Shown here in pieces: positions 10,195-21,828 of a DNA stretch of 64,000 nt. Under the pieces are notes generated by a model. It did not search any database, had not been told where the DNA came from, and worked only from the letters and a program-made list of their open reading frames with translations. The number at the start of each line of letters is the position of its first letter. The stretch's first letter is position 1. Source of the stretch: Epithemia pelagica (Eukaryota > Bacillariophyta > Bacillariophyceae > Surirellales > Surirellaceae); contig OX337229.1 in the NCBI GenBank assembly GCA_946965045.2, forward strand, positions 4,402,001-4,466,000. Reading direction: 5' to 3'. The position numbers and the translations under genes were made by a program.

Positions 10195-13100
10195 TGCTGT
10201 GTGCCCAGTGATGAAATTGATAAAACGAATCTTATCCGTCCACATTTCTCACTTGTAGGCACCCCTACCTTCAGCTTAGCCTTTGCACACCGTTTATGTG
10301 CTGCCGTATCACAGTCCCATACCACTGATCCGATTGATCTGACATGTGAAATGGACTCGCATGCTGACACTTGTTGTGTTGGTCGCAACTTTGTGAAATT
10401 CAGGGAACCTGACCGTTACATCACTGTTTCCCCATTCTCAGAGGAATATAAACCCCTCGAGCGTATCCCCGTCACCACGACCGCCACTGTCTGGACTGAT
10501 GCCCACAACAATAGTTATCTATTGCTGTTTCACGAGTCGTTATTCTTCGGGGACCGATTGTCCCAATCATTGATTTGTCCCAATCAACTGCGTTCAAACG
10601 GCCTCATTGTCCATGATGTGCCGCGTCAGTTTGACCCTTACAGCACACACAGCATTCGTATTCCCGATGCTGACCTGACCATTCCTCTAGAAATGTCCGG
10701 TGTTATCTCTGGCTTCGCGACCACGAAGCCAACCCCGGAGGAGCTCGAGTCGCTCCCACGGATAGTCATGACTGCTGATTCGGTGTGGCACCCTCATTCG
10801 TCCACCTTTGCTGCCGCGGAGGAGAAAGCCAATGCATCCAATGCATCTGCTGTCCGCCAAGTTGATCCGAATTCGATTGCTGCATCCTGTGTCCCGCGAT
10901 TGGTTGCTGCCGTCCGATCATACGACGACACCTATGGCTATTGCATGGAACTTGAGAATGACGAGGATGAACTATGCAACCGCTTAGTTGCTGCCGTTCG
11001 AGTGTCCCATCCACCAAGCGCCGAGGACACTGTTGACATTGATGACCTTGATCCCGACGAATACTTTCTCAAAGCCGTTAAGTCTGCTTCGTCACGACCA
11101 ACGAAAGCCGTAAAAGTCTTGCCATCTTCTTCTAAGCCTGTACTTGATCCCCAGACCTTGTCTTCTCGATGGAATGTCGGCCTAACTAAGGCCAAGAAGA
11201 CTTTACAAGTGACAACCCAGGCTGGGGTCCGAAATGTCCTTGTCCCATCTGAACGCAAGGTTTGAAAGAAAGCTCCATGGCTCAAATTCCCGAATGTCAA
11301 GGGACGATGGTTTTGCGACGAGATGTTCTCCAAGTGCCCATCGCTTGATCTTCACACGGGTGCTTCCGTATTTACTGATGGAAAGGGCTATGATTTTGTC
11401 TATCCCTGGAAATCAAAGAAGCAACACCCTGAAGGTCTGATGTCCCTTATCCAGAATGTCAGAATTCCTCAGACGTTAATTTCTGATGGTGCGCAGGAGC
11501 TATTTCATGGACGTTCTCGTGACATCTGTAATGAGTACCGTATCAAACAAGAAGTGACCGTCCCATACAGTCAATGGCAGAATGCCGCCAAAGCGAGCAT
11601 CCGTGAGTTGAAGAAAGGTGTTATTAGGAAGTTACGTCAAACTGGTGCACCACGACGCACATGGTCCTATGCGCTAAAGTGGGTTGCCTCTGTCCGCCAG
11701 TTAACTGCCTCTGATATCCCTGAACTTAATGGACGAACGCCATTTGAACACGTTCTTGGATCGACACCCGACATCTCTCCCATGGCTTTGTTTGATTTCT
11801 ATCAACCTGTATACTATTATACGCCGTCGCATGACTTCCCTCATGAGCGTAAATGTATTGGGCGCTGGCTTGGTCTTGCCGATGACTGTATTGATGACAT
11901 GGCTTTCAACGTCTTGACAGAGAAAGGTCGAGTTATTGTCCGAAAAGATGTGTGGGCAATCCCTGACGACGATATGAAAAATCCCACAATCCGTCAACAA
12001 CTGGAAGTCTATGATGGTCTTATCAAGACTCTCCTCGTGGATACATCGCCGTCTTCCGATGAAGATGCCGCCAACGTTTCCCCTGATCCACCCGATGATT
12101 TCTTTGGAGAAGACGAAAGTGAATCTCTCTTTCCTGCTGCTCTTGACTCTGATACACCTCTCCCTGATGCTGACGACTACACTCCGGAGGAGCTAGACGA
12201 ATATCTCACAGCCGAAGTCATGCTGCCGCACGGCGGGGACCAGGCCAGAGCCAAGATCATAGGCCGCTCCAAAGATGAACATGGTCGACCAATTGGCAAA
12301 CGTGATCCAAATCCAATCTTAGACACACGTTTCTATGACGTGCTGTATCCCGATGGATCCACCGAATCTCTTGCTGCTAATCTCATTGCCGAGAACCTTT
12401 ACTCTCAAGTCGACACTGAGGGCAACTCCTATGCCATTGTAAAGGATATCATTGGACATCGCAAAACCAAGGACGCTGTCCTCCGAACGGATCCGGACTG
12501 GTTGAATGGCCGTAAACGCCATACAACCGTTGGTTGGGAACATGAGTGTGAACTCTCCGATGGTTCTACTGTTTGGATCCCTCTCAAAGATCTCAAAAAC
12601 GATTCGCCTGTACAACTAGCCGAATATGCTGTTGCGGCGGGGCTTGCCAAAGAACCGGCCTATGCCTGGTGGGTTCCACATACGTTGCGCAAACGTGGTG
12701 TGATTCTTGCAAAAGTAAAATCTCGCTATTGGAAACGTACCCACAAATATGGTATTGAACTGCCCAAAACCGTTCAAGAAGCTCTTGAGATTGATCGTCG
12801 AACGGGGACTGATTTCTGGCGGAAAGCCATCGAAAAGGAGATGAAAAATGTTCGCATTGCCTTTGAATTCCGTGATGATGACAAAGTACCAATTGGATAC
12901 AAACATATCCCATGTCATATGGTCTTTGATATCAAGTCTGATCTTCGCCGTAAAGCCCGACTGGTTGCCGGCGGGCATAAGACTGATCCACCGAAGGAAT
13001 CCACGTACTCCAGTGTTGTATCCCGTGATAGCGTACGAATTGCATTCACTATCGCTGCCCTTAATGGCCTGGACGTGTTGGCCGGGGACGTACAAAATGC

Positions 13101-13445
13101 ATACCTCAATGCACCAACAAAAGAGCGAACTTATATTACGGCGGGACTAGAATTTGGTCCCGAAAACGTTGGCCGACCTGCACTGATTGTTCGTGCTCTG
13201 TATGGTTTGAAGAGTTCTGCTGCTCGTTGGCGTGATCACATTGCCGCAACACTTCGTGAAATGAAGTTCAAAAGTTGCTTGGCTGACCCTGATGTCTGGC
13301 TTCGACCTCAAGTCCGACCATCTGATGGGTTCCAATACTATGAGTATGTACTTGTCTACATAGACGACATACTCTGTGTCAGTCATGATCCGCGATCGAT
13401 CATGAATGATCTGGAAAAACGGTATACAATCAAACCCGAGAGTAT

Positions 13446-14228
13446 TGTTACAATTCTTTCTGAATCGTAGGGACATTGATGCTCGGTAGAGCAGACAATC
13501 AGGTAGGTCACCAACCGATACAAGCTTCTCAGGGTCAGAGAAGCAAGCAAGTCGAAGTCTATCAGAAGGATAGTCGGGACACAAAAGAGGATGTGATAAA
13601 TGGTGATATTGTTAGATTGTGTGTTGATTACTACGATAGGTCTACGTGAAATGTTCGGTCCTGCCAAGGGTCATGTGTCATAGGTTCTTGGCGGCAACAG
13701 GTTTGGAATAGTTGGAGTTGATTCATGTGATGTATATGACATGTATATGTGGGCGGATAACATATACAGGGTCAACAGCTCTTGCTTTGGGTTGGCATAG
13801 TTGTTTTCATGGCGCGCAGCTTGTTGACAATTTGGAGATTGTGGGAATGGAAATATGGTCTCGCGTGATCGTGTGTCGTGCTTGGGATACTTAGACCGTT
13901 GGATCGGATAGATGCCGATAGCGCTCGGATGTCGCTTGGGCGCGCTCGATGATTTCGGGCGCGTACGCTTAGGGCGTTAGTATAATGTCCGAGCAACGGC
14001 CAAATTTATGTCCGTTGTAATACCGCACGACCCAGTTTAGTCTTGAGAGTGAGTTCGTCAATCTATTCTCACTTTTCATGATTTGCGAAGAAATATAGGT
14101 CGATATAGCGCGAAGCTAGGAAACATAGCTCGAAGCTAGAGGGCATGATGCGATAGCACGAGGCTATGTGACATGGGGAATCGATGAGATGTAGAATCTA
14201 ACCACCATAGACGGTGAGAATTCTAACA
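13446..14228 (-). repeat. 3' LTR of Copia B (783 bp)
   Basis: This is a near-identical partner of 21046-21828. The pol stop codon lies inside it (14223-14225), so the last codons of pol are read from the LTR. Small ORFs inside the LTR appear in both copies and are not genes. Confidence 0.93.
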
Positions 14229-17200
14229 CTCCCCACAACTCGTCGTTTCAGCCTTGTCATCATTGGATTTGTTGAGATCTTGAACTTCTCCTTTCCAAAA
14301 CAACAATGGCTTGAGCATGGGCCAAATAGATACGAAATCCCAATGTTTGCTAAGGATATCGGCAGGGTTGGTCTTTCCATCTTTCCAGTAGAATGCAACA
14401 TACTTTGCTGCGATGGCTTCACGAACTCGGTGGTATGACAGAAGATGGTGTCTCTTGGATAGTATGGAGTGAGGAACGGTTGCATTGAGCACAACAGATC
14501 TGTTATCTCCGTACAAGTAACTTCGCTCTCGGATAGGTACTCCAAGGTAGCGGAGAGAATGTCGTAATTCTGTAATCTGATCTATTGCTGTCCTTGCAGC
14601 CACAAACTCGGATCCATAGGTAGCAGTTTCCACCGTGCTCTGTCTCTTGCTGTACCAGTCAATAGGTGTTCCGTTCAACAAATGTAGAACAGCAGTGACG
14701 GATTTACCAGTGACTATGTCATGCATGAGATTGGCATCAACATAATGAGTTGTGGTAACATAGCGGCCAAGAGGTGTTGGGCAGTCTTCAGGAATACGTT
14801 CACTTGCATTCGAATAGACAGTGCGAGTCCAATCAAATTCTTGGGTAGGAAGACTTGAATAATCAGGCTCTCCAATCCTAAATCTGATTGCGCCTTCTGG
14901 GAGATGTGCAAGGTATCCATAGATACGCTTGGCTCTATCAAGATGTCCTTTCCTCGGAGCAGCACGAAAGCGTGATAGCGTCATTGTAGCGGTGAAGACG
15001 TCGAAACGACCAATAGTGATCACCCATTGGAGTTGTCCAATCAGAGTTTGGAAATGGCTAGTACCTTCTTCATCAAGGAGCTCAGAATCATCCAATTCAG
15101 GATGGTCTCCACCAATAAGAGGTGTTTTGGCTTTCTTGGGTTTCTCCTTGAAGATTCGTTCGAAAGTGTCCATCATCTTACCAATGTAGCGTCTTGGATC
15201 TGCTACGAATGTTCCATCAGAATCCTTGGTGTAACAACATCCCAAATGGAAATCAATAGGTCCATCTCCTTTGAGTTTGAAGTTGTATTTCTCCTTCAGG
15301 ATCTTGCAGATATTCCCAGGATCAGTAGAAATAATGGCTAAGTCATCAACGTATACGGCAATGTATTCGTAACAGTCTTCTCCAGGTGCTTTCCTCATCC
15401 AGATATCCGGATCTGCTTTGCTTGGTGAAAATCCCATGTCTGTCAAAACATCGAATAAGACATCATGCCAGCGTGCGCCTGATGACTTCAATCCATAAAG
15501 TGCCTTGTATATAATCAGGATGTGACCTTCTAATTCCTTGAATTCAGGTCCTGCGACAATGAAAATTTTCTCCCCTGTCAAGGCTTCCAGATATGCATTT
15601 CCAATATCTGCTCCCCATATTTCCAAGTCATTCAAAGTACCCAGGAATAAGGCAATGCGGAGGTTGCGAATGGAAACAACACCTGAATAGATTGTCTCAA
15701 CAGGTTCTTTTGTGAGATGTCCATCTGCGACAAGTCTTGCTTTATGTCGTCCATCATGTTTTACGTCAAAGACAAGATGCACACGTATCTTATGATATCC
15801 TTCAGGTGCATTGGATACTTTCCCTTTAATGAAGATGGCTTTCCCAAAATCCTTGAATGTCTTGTAGGACTGGATCTGTGACAATTCTAATTCTGTTGCA
15901 TCCTGCCACTTTGTGTTGCCATGTTGTTTATCAAGAGCAACAGCTTCCTCATAATTGCGTGGTACTTGAAATCCAAACTTATACTTGACGGAATGGTGAA
16001 CTTGTTTAATCCTTGACTGTTTGGCTGCTCGAATGAGACGTTTGCTTGTTTTGACATAACGTTTCAAATGCTTCCATCCAGGTTCGTTGAGTAAACCATG
16101 TTTCTTTCCATAAATTGCTACAGTGATCGGATCATCATTGGCGATGAGTGATAAAGGTTCATAGGTAGTCTCCCCAGTTTCCCAATCAACAAGCAAATTA
16201 TATTTGCTCCCCTTGTAATCTGGATCAGTTGTGTTCAGTGGGCCTTGATGGGCAATGACATCCCTGAACCTGAAAAGATTATCTCCAGAGGTTTGAGCTT
16301 GGTTATCTCGTTCGATATACTCCATGAGTTGATTATAGGATATCATCTCATCAACATCAGAATTTGTCTTTCGGTAAATGTACTTGACACGTTCTTCCTG
16401 TTTCGTTGCTTCTTCATTAAGATCAATGACTCGTTTGATGACACGTGCACGGTGTCGCTCCCCATTTTCTTCTGTGTCGCATAGGAATGTGCGTCCTATC
16501 ATGTCGTCAAAATCGATCGTGGGCATTGGTTTGGATGGATCTTCACTATCACTGCGAATGAAGACAGTGTCAGCTTGCTTATCATTGTCATCCTTCTCAG
16601 ACGAATCCTCCCCTGAAGGTCGATCCACACGTAGGTTAGGTGTAGTGGATTCAACACGGCGAACGGCAGAACGATAGATTATCTGGTTATCCTGGGTGAG
16701 AATTTTCCAAGTAAAAGAATCACCAACGTTGTGAGCAAAACCAACCCAGTGGCCAAGTTTCTCATCAGAAGAAGATGGATATGAACCGGAATTGGGTTCA
16801 GCGGGGTCGACACGGTAGTAAACCTCATCCCAGAAAGGAAAGAACAAGAGATGAGTAATGTCGGGTGGGCGACCGGAGAGAGCCTCAAGAGGAGTGCGAC
16901 CGGAGTGGGTGGGGATGACGTATGGTTCAATAAGTCACAGACATACTCAAGGCAAAGAAGCCAGGTGTTGGCAGGGCAACCAGTGGCATTCATGAGAGCG
17001 TTGGTCATACGTTTAACGGTCTGATAACGGTTTTCAGCCTTATTCTGGTGTTGATGATAAGGTTCAGATCGATACTCCCCAATAAGCAAAGTGCGAAGAA
17101 TGTCTTTGACCTTTTGAGAGATGAGAGATGAACCACCATCACTGATAAGGGTCTCCATGGCACCACGAAACCGGATGTTATCCTGGAGAGTATTGACAAA

Positions 17201-19909
17201 CTGTTTGGTCGACTTGATCCCATAGATATCAGTAACCAGAGTATCTCGACCAACAAAGATTTGTGCGACTTTACCGCCATGGTCAACAGCAGGGGTGTCG
17301 GAGAAAACCGAGTCAGTAGCAACGGGTTCATGACGTCGAGGTATATTAAGGACCGGATTGCGAGCCTTGAAATGTTTCTTGAGGGTGTCGTGGTCAAAAG
17401 TAATGCTACCATTACGTGTAGTGTGCTTGAACGTATCGGCAATAACATCTTCAGATTGCCAACCAAAGAATGGACGGAACTTCTTCCAGTCATACGCTTC
17501 CTGGTAACGACGGTGGACAGAGGCATGAAGTGTAGGATCATTACCTTCTGCGTCAGCATAGATAGAAAAGAAGGGTGCGTCGTCAGGTCCATGATCATAT
17601 GGGAGATCCAAAAGGAGATTGAGGTTACAAACAACACGATCAGTGTACTCCCCATAGTTGTCATATGGATGGTTCGACATACTACCATCAGTCTTGACGT
17701 GTTTCCAATCAGGATCATTGTCAGAGGGTGTGGGAGAATACGAATGGTCCAGAACACCAGGATCCCATGTGTCGGGTGACGTGAAGATGATCTGAGGTAA
17801 GGTATCCATGTCATCGTCGCTGGGGATACCCAAGGAGTGGATGTAGGCTAACCCATCCTTGATGTGAAGGGGTATGGCACGACCATCAAGTGTAGTGATG
17901 CGTTGTTTACCATCAACTTTAACAGATCGTTCATCAACAGCAAGTCCGAAATGCTCGAATTGACCAGGAGCATGGATAGATAAGCCCTTCCCATAATAAG
18001 CATATTCATTGAAGATGCCGACAATAGGTCCATCATTGGTCTCAAACTTTGCGGCACATGTGACGACAGGAAGCCCAGTAAGTTCATGGTTATCAATACC
18101 CACAATAGTGATATGGCGGCCAGTCTTAGAAAGGATGCGCATGTCAGAACCAGCAAGTCCTCCATTAGCACCACGGTCAATCAATTGATTCCCTGGTAAA
18201 GTAGATTTCCTGGAAAACAGATAGCGTGGAACATGTCCTGCTTGTTTATGCATGTTGGCTTTGAAAGTAACCTTCTTGCTCGTCTTGGACTTGGCGTTAG
18301 AAAGAACACTAGTCAGGTCAGTTGCCGGGTGATTGATATCAGTCGTCATGGCTTGGTTGATAAATTGTGTAACCGGATCTGAATCATCTGAATGCTCAGT
18401 GACTACGCCAGGTGAGTCGTCATCAGATACAACTTGGTTGGGATCAGGATCAGGTTCCGGATCAATGTCGAGGGCATGTGTTTGCACTGTCCTCGGTATT
18501 GTTGATGAAGGTGCTTGAATCATCTTGTTATATTCAATGATCAACTTGCGATCTTCTTCAGAAAGTTTGAACCATAGGTCACGCGGTAGACTAACCTTGG
18601 ACGAAGAGGATGGAGATTCAGATGTCGCTTTGGTGTTGTGGACATGATACTCCATATCATCTTGTGAGGTTATGTCAGCATCTGTATCTTGGCCATATAG
18701 TGATTCATGTTGTTTGACATGTCGACGGCGACTATGAACAGATGACTGGGTTGCTTGATCATGGTCATAAGCTGCGTCTAGAAGGAGACGGAAGTATGAT
18801 TGATAGCAAAGGGATTTTGCACCGGATTTGGTGTTCACCACATTATCCAAGATCTTGACTCGGCGGAGATCAGGTACCTTTTCTACAGCTTGCATGAGGA
18901 AGGTCATCCTGGTATGATCAGGGATGCGATCAGACAATGTCACTAAATTGTCTAGCAAACGTAGCTGCTCTTGAAAGTGTAGAAGAAATTGACGTGTTGT
19001 TCCGCGCCATGTGTCGTCAAGACGTAGATTGGAAATGTAGTTGGTTAAGCGGAGGACTTCTCGCTTTGCTAGGTCGGATTCGGTATGCAAAGAGTGTAAC
19101 TTCTGCAATACGGCACGCGCATCTTCATCATGTTCATGTTCACGTACATAGGCTCGACCTTGGTCAGTCTGAATGATACGGACAAGAACGGAGTAAAGAA
19201 ATACTTGTTGCTCTTGAAAAAGTTCTTCGGTATACTCATCATCATGGGGTGGTGTGTATTTGAAATTCAGAACGTTGGATAGGCCTTGAGCCTTAGCTGT
19301 AGTCTTGAATACACGCCAGAATGAATCGTAGTATCGTTCATCCTTGAATACCTCATATGCAGTTGCGTCGCGCTTAGTTCCCTTTCTGAATGCTGTAAGG
19401 TCTTGTTGAGATTGGGATGCGGCAGTAACTGTGCTGACAGATTTCACAGATGACGGTGACTTCATTGGCGAGACTGGGACTTGGCTAGGTGGTCCCTTAG
19501 AGAAATCTGTGTTGATCCTCCAAGTGTTGAACTCTTTCCTCGTTAGGTTCATCCAGTCGCTATTGGATAGCTCGTCTTGAATTTCATTGGTCTTGTATGT
19601 GGCCCAATAAGCCAAGAGCTTGATCTGCTGTCTTGTGGGGCCTTGTAGATCATGTGTCTGTTTGTTGACCTTGTATTGTGTCAGTTCCTTCATGGATTCC
19701 TCGGTATTAGTTTGCATATACGAGATAACATGGGTAATGTTCTCAAAACCATGGTATTTCATCCACTTCATTAAGTAGTCAGCCCTTTCTTTGGTAAAAA
19801 ATTGGCAGACAGTAAATATGATGTGGTCGAATAGGTCTGTGTCCGAGACATTGTCTTGGTTATCTTCTCCCTTAGGAGTCGTAGGTGTCTTGGGTGATTG
19901 AGGATCCAT
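14223..19909 (-). pseudogene. Copia B gag-pol, one frameshift between integrase and RT
   Basis: The first frame (19909-16679) starts at ATG 19909 and encodes gag (about residues 1-560), a protease-like region with L-I-D-R-G-A-N-G-G near residue 577, and integrase to about residue 1000. Integrase keeps S-D-G and, 35 residues on, Glu in Q-N-K-A-E-N-R. The second frame (from upstream of 16847 to 14223) encodes the end of integrase, RT with Y-V-D-D near 15350, and RNase H ending inside the 3' LTR. The frames join with a -1 step at about 16905-16922, in a C-rich run on the minus strand, consistent with loss of one base. Otherwise it is intact, so a sister copy could be active. No CCHC knuckle is seen in gag. 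Confidence 0.88.
14229..14236 (-). other. Polypurine tract of Copia B
   Basis: On the minus strand GTGGGGAG sits directly before the 3' LTR, where plus-strand DNA priming occurs in LTR retrotransposons. Its position and composition fit; no other evidence. Confidence 0.6.
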
Positions 19910-20229
19910 GGTGTTATTTGGTTGGTTCGATGTTTATTTAATGTGCGGTGTGATGTGGTTTATTTAATGTGTGATGTGATGTGAACCCGGATGTACCACG
20001 TGTGCCACGTATGTACCACGTATGTAATACCCGGATGTGTGTTGTGATGTGCGACTCCTGGAAATTTCCGTTGATTTCGACAAATTTTCGCCGAGTTTCA
20101 ACAAATTTTCGCCGAATTTTCGCGATTTGACGGGAATGTGTGGCGTGTTGTGCGACCAAGGGTACCCGGATGTGCGTTGAGTTTAAGTCTTGGAAAGGTT
20201 TTGAGAGGACGGGAGTTAACTATGAGTAA
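19910..20229 (-). other. Spacer between the extra ORF and gag of Copia B
   Basis: This is about 320 bp without coding sequence. It is rich in short repeats of GTGATGTG type, of TACCACGTATG type (19993-20025), and of AAATTTTCGCCGA type (20092-20117). It could be a leader or control region for gag-pol translation; this is inferred from position only. Confidence 0.4.
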
Positions 20230-21009
20230 TTAAGCTTCGGTCTCTGAATCCTCACCCTCTTCCGAATGATCAGAGTCGCTTCCAGGCTCAGATGGGGCAG
20301 CACAAGCAACAGAAGAAGGGGTATCACCTTCAGCCAGGTGGTTCTCGACCTCGGTACGCAAAGGGTAGATAGTTGCACGATGGTCCTCGATGGTATGGAC
20401 CTCGTGGATGTAGGCAACGTAGTTATCTAGGCGTACAACGTTAGGAGGCAGAGGGCAAGTCGTCGCGTTCACGACGTAGATGGTATTGTAGTATCCAGTT
20501 GGGCGCTCGAAGGTTAGGAAGCGGAGGTGGACAGTACGGATGGGGTTGCCCGAGAGGGCGGCAAAGATGAGGCGACGCCTCGGAGAGCGGTGAAGTTGGT
20601 CGTTCAGACGGTCAATGTCTTCTTGGTCGACGATGTGGGTCACCGATTGGAACTGGCGTTCGATCTGGGTCTCCCCACGGATGATCTCGGGATCGAAGGT
20701 CGAACAAGTTGGTTGGCGGAAGTACTTGATATGATCAGCAATCAACCGGGTGGTACGACGGGATCGAGAAGGGACGAGCCGACGAGGCGGACTCGGGGGC
20801 CGAAGCAACGGCGCAGGGATTGGAGCGTGAGGCTGGGTTGGAGTCTCGAATGGGTTGCTGTTGGAACTGTCGACGGAGATGTTGACCGATGTGTTGGCTG
20901 CCTTCGGCGTCGGCACCAGTTCCTGCTGCACCAGGGTATCGGGCTGCCCGGGATGCAGGTTGGCTCGATAGATCTGTCGTACAGGAGTGATAATCTCGTT
21001 AGTATCCAT
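20230..21009 (-). CDS. Extra ORF of Copia B between 5' LTR and gag (259 aa)
   Basis: I do not recognise this protein. Its ATG at 21009 lies 37 bases inside the 5' LTR edge, so it would be the first ORF on the element's RNA. Residues about 1-90 are Pro/Ser/Arg-rich, with P-S-P-P-R-R-L-V-P-S-R-S-R-R near 75-88. Residues about 90-220 look ordered and include T-R-L-I-A-D-H-I-K-Y-F and F-L-T-F-E-R-P-T-G-Y-Y. The tail is acidic (S-D-S-D-H-S-E-E-G-E-D). It is intact while the neighbouring gag-pol has a frameshift. It has no gag, protease, RT or chromodomain signature. Standard copia elements have no ORF here. Confidence 0.65.
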   Translation of the reverse strand: MDTNEIITPVRQIYRANLHPGQPDTLVQQELVPTPKAANTSVNISVDSSNSNPFETPTQPHAPIPAPLLRPPSPPRRLVPSRSRRTTRLIADHIKYFRQPTCSTFDPEIIRGETQIERQFQSVTHIVDQEDIDRLNDQLHRSPRRRLIFAALSGNPIRTVHLRFLTFERPTGYYNTIYVVNATTCPLPPNVVRLDNYVAYIHEVHTIEDHRATIYPLRTEVENHLAEGDTPSSVACAAPSEPGSDSDHSEEGEDSETEA

Positions 21010-21045
21010 GAAACCACAAGGAAATAAGCTTTGAGACTGTTAATC

Positions 21046-21828
21046 TGTTACAATTCTTTCTGAATCGTAGGGACATTGATGCTCGGTAGAGCAGACAATC
21101 AGGTAGGTCACCAACCGATACAAGCTTCTCAGGGTCAGAGAAGCAAGCAAGTCGAAGTCTATCAGAAGGATAGTCGGGACACAAAAGAGGATGTGATAAA
21201 TGGTGATATTGTTAGATTGTGTGTTGATTACTACGATAGGTCTACGTGAAATGTTCGGTCCTGCCAAGGGTCATGTGTCATAGGTTCTTGGCGGCAACAG
21301 GTTTGGAATAGTTGGAGTTGATTCATGTGATGTATATGACATGTATATGTGGGCGGATAACATATACAGGGTCAACAGCTCTTGCTTTGGGTTGGCATAG
21401 TTGTTTTCATGGCGCGCAGCTTGTTGACAATTTGGAGATTGTGGGAATGGAAATATGGTCTCGCGTGATCGTGTGTCGTGCTTGGGATACTCAGACCGTT
21501 GGATCGGATAGATGCCGATAGCGCTCGGATGTCGCTTGGGCGCGCTCGATGATTTCGGGCGCGTACGCTTAGGGCGTTAGTATAATGTCTGAGCAACGGC
21601 CAAATTTATGTCCGTTGTAATACCGCACGACCCAGTTTAGTCTTGAGAGTGAGTTCGTCAATCTATTCTCACTTTTCATGATTTGCGAAGAAATATAGGT
21701 CGATATAGCGCGAAGCTAGGAAACATAGCTCGAAGCTAGAGGGCATGATGCGATAGCACGAGGCTATGTGACATGGGGAATCGATGAGATGTAGAATCTA
21801 ACCACCATAGACGGTGAGAATTCTAACA
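21046..21828 (-). repeat. 5' LTR of Copia B (783 bp)
   Basis: This is the partner of 13446-14228 with two mismatches. On the minus strand it would hold the element promoter and the RNA start. The sequence just inside (21045 downward) begins GATTAACAGTCTC; I cannot match it to a tRNA primer with confidence. Confidence 0.93.

Larger units (their letters stand above)
13446..21828 (-). mobile_element. Copia B: Ty1/copia retrotransposon nested in Copia A
   Basis: The LTRs at 13446-14228 and 21046-21828 are both 783 bp, start TGTTA and end TAACA. The flanking 5-bp target duplication AGTAT is exact (13441-13445 and 21829-21833). The element is 8,383 bp and lies antisense to Copia A. In its own direction it reads: 5' LTR (21828-21046), extra ORF (21009-20230), gag-pol (19909-14223), purine tract and 3' LTR. 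The LTRs differ at two sites I could find (13891 versus 21491, and 13990 versus 21590), so insertion was recent. It is larger than usual for a copia because of the extra ORF and long LTRs. Confidence 0.95.

Noticed and set aside
13147-13996. Several ORFs within or across the Copia B LTR
   Set aside because: The same ORFs recur in the other LTR copy (21000-21600) and have no coding features.
16900-16925. Programmed -1 frameshift in Copia B
   Set aside because: No X-XXY-YYZ slippery site is visible and the place, between integrase and RT, is not where gag-pol recoding occurs; a base loss is simpler.
17005-17814. 269-aa minus-strand ORF inside Copia B
   Set aside because: It lies in another frame of the integrase region of gag-pol; Ser/Leu-rich with no motif.
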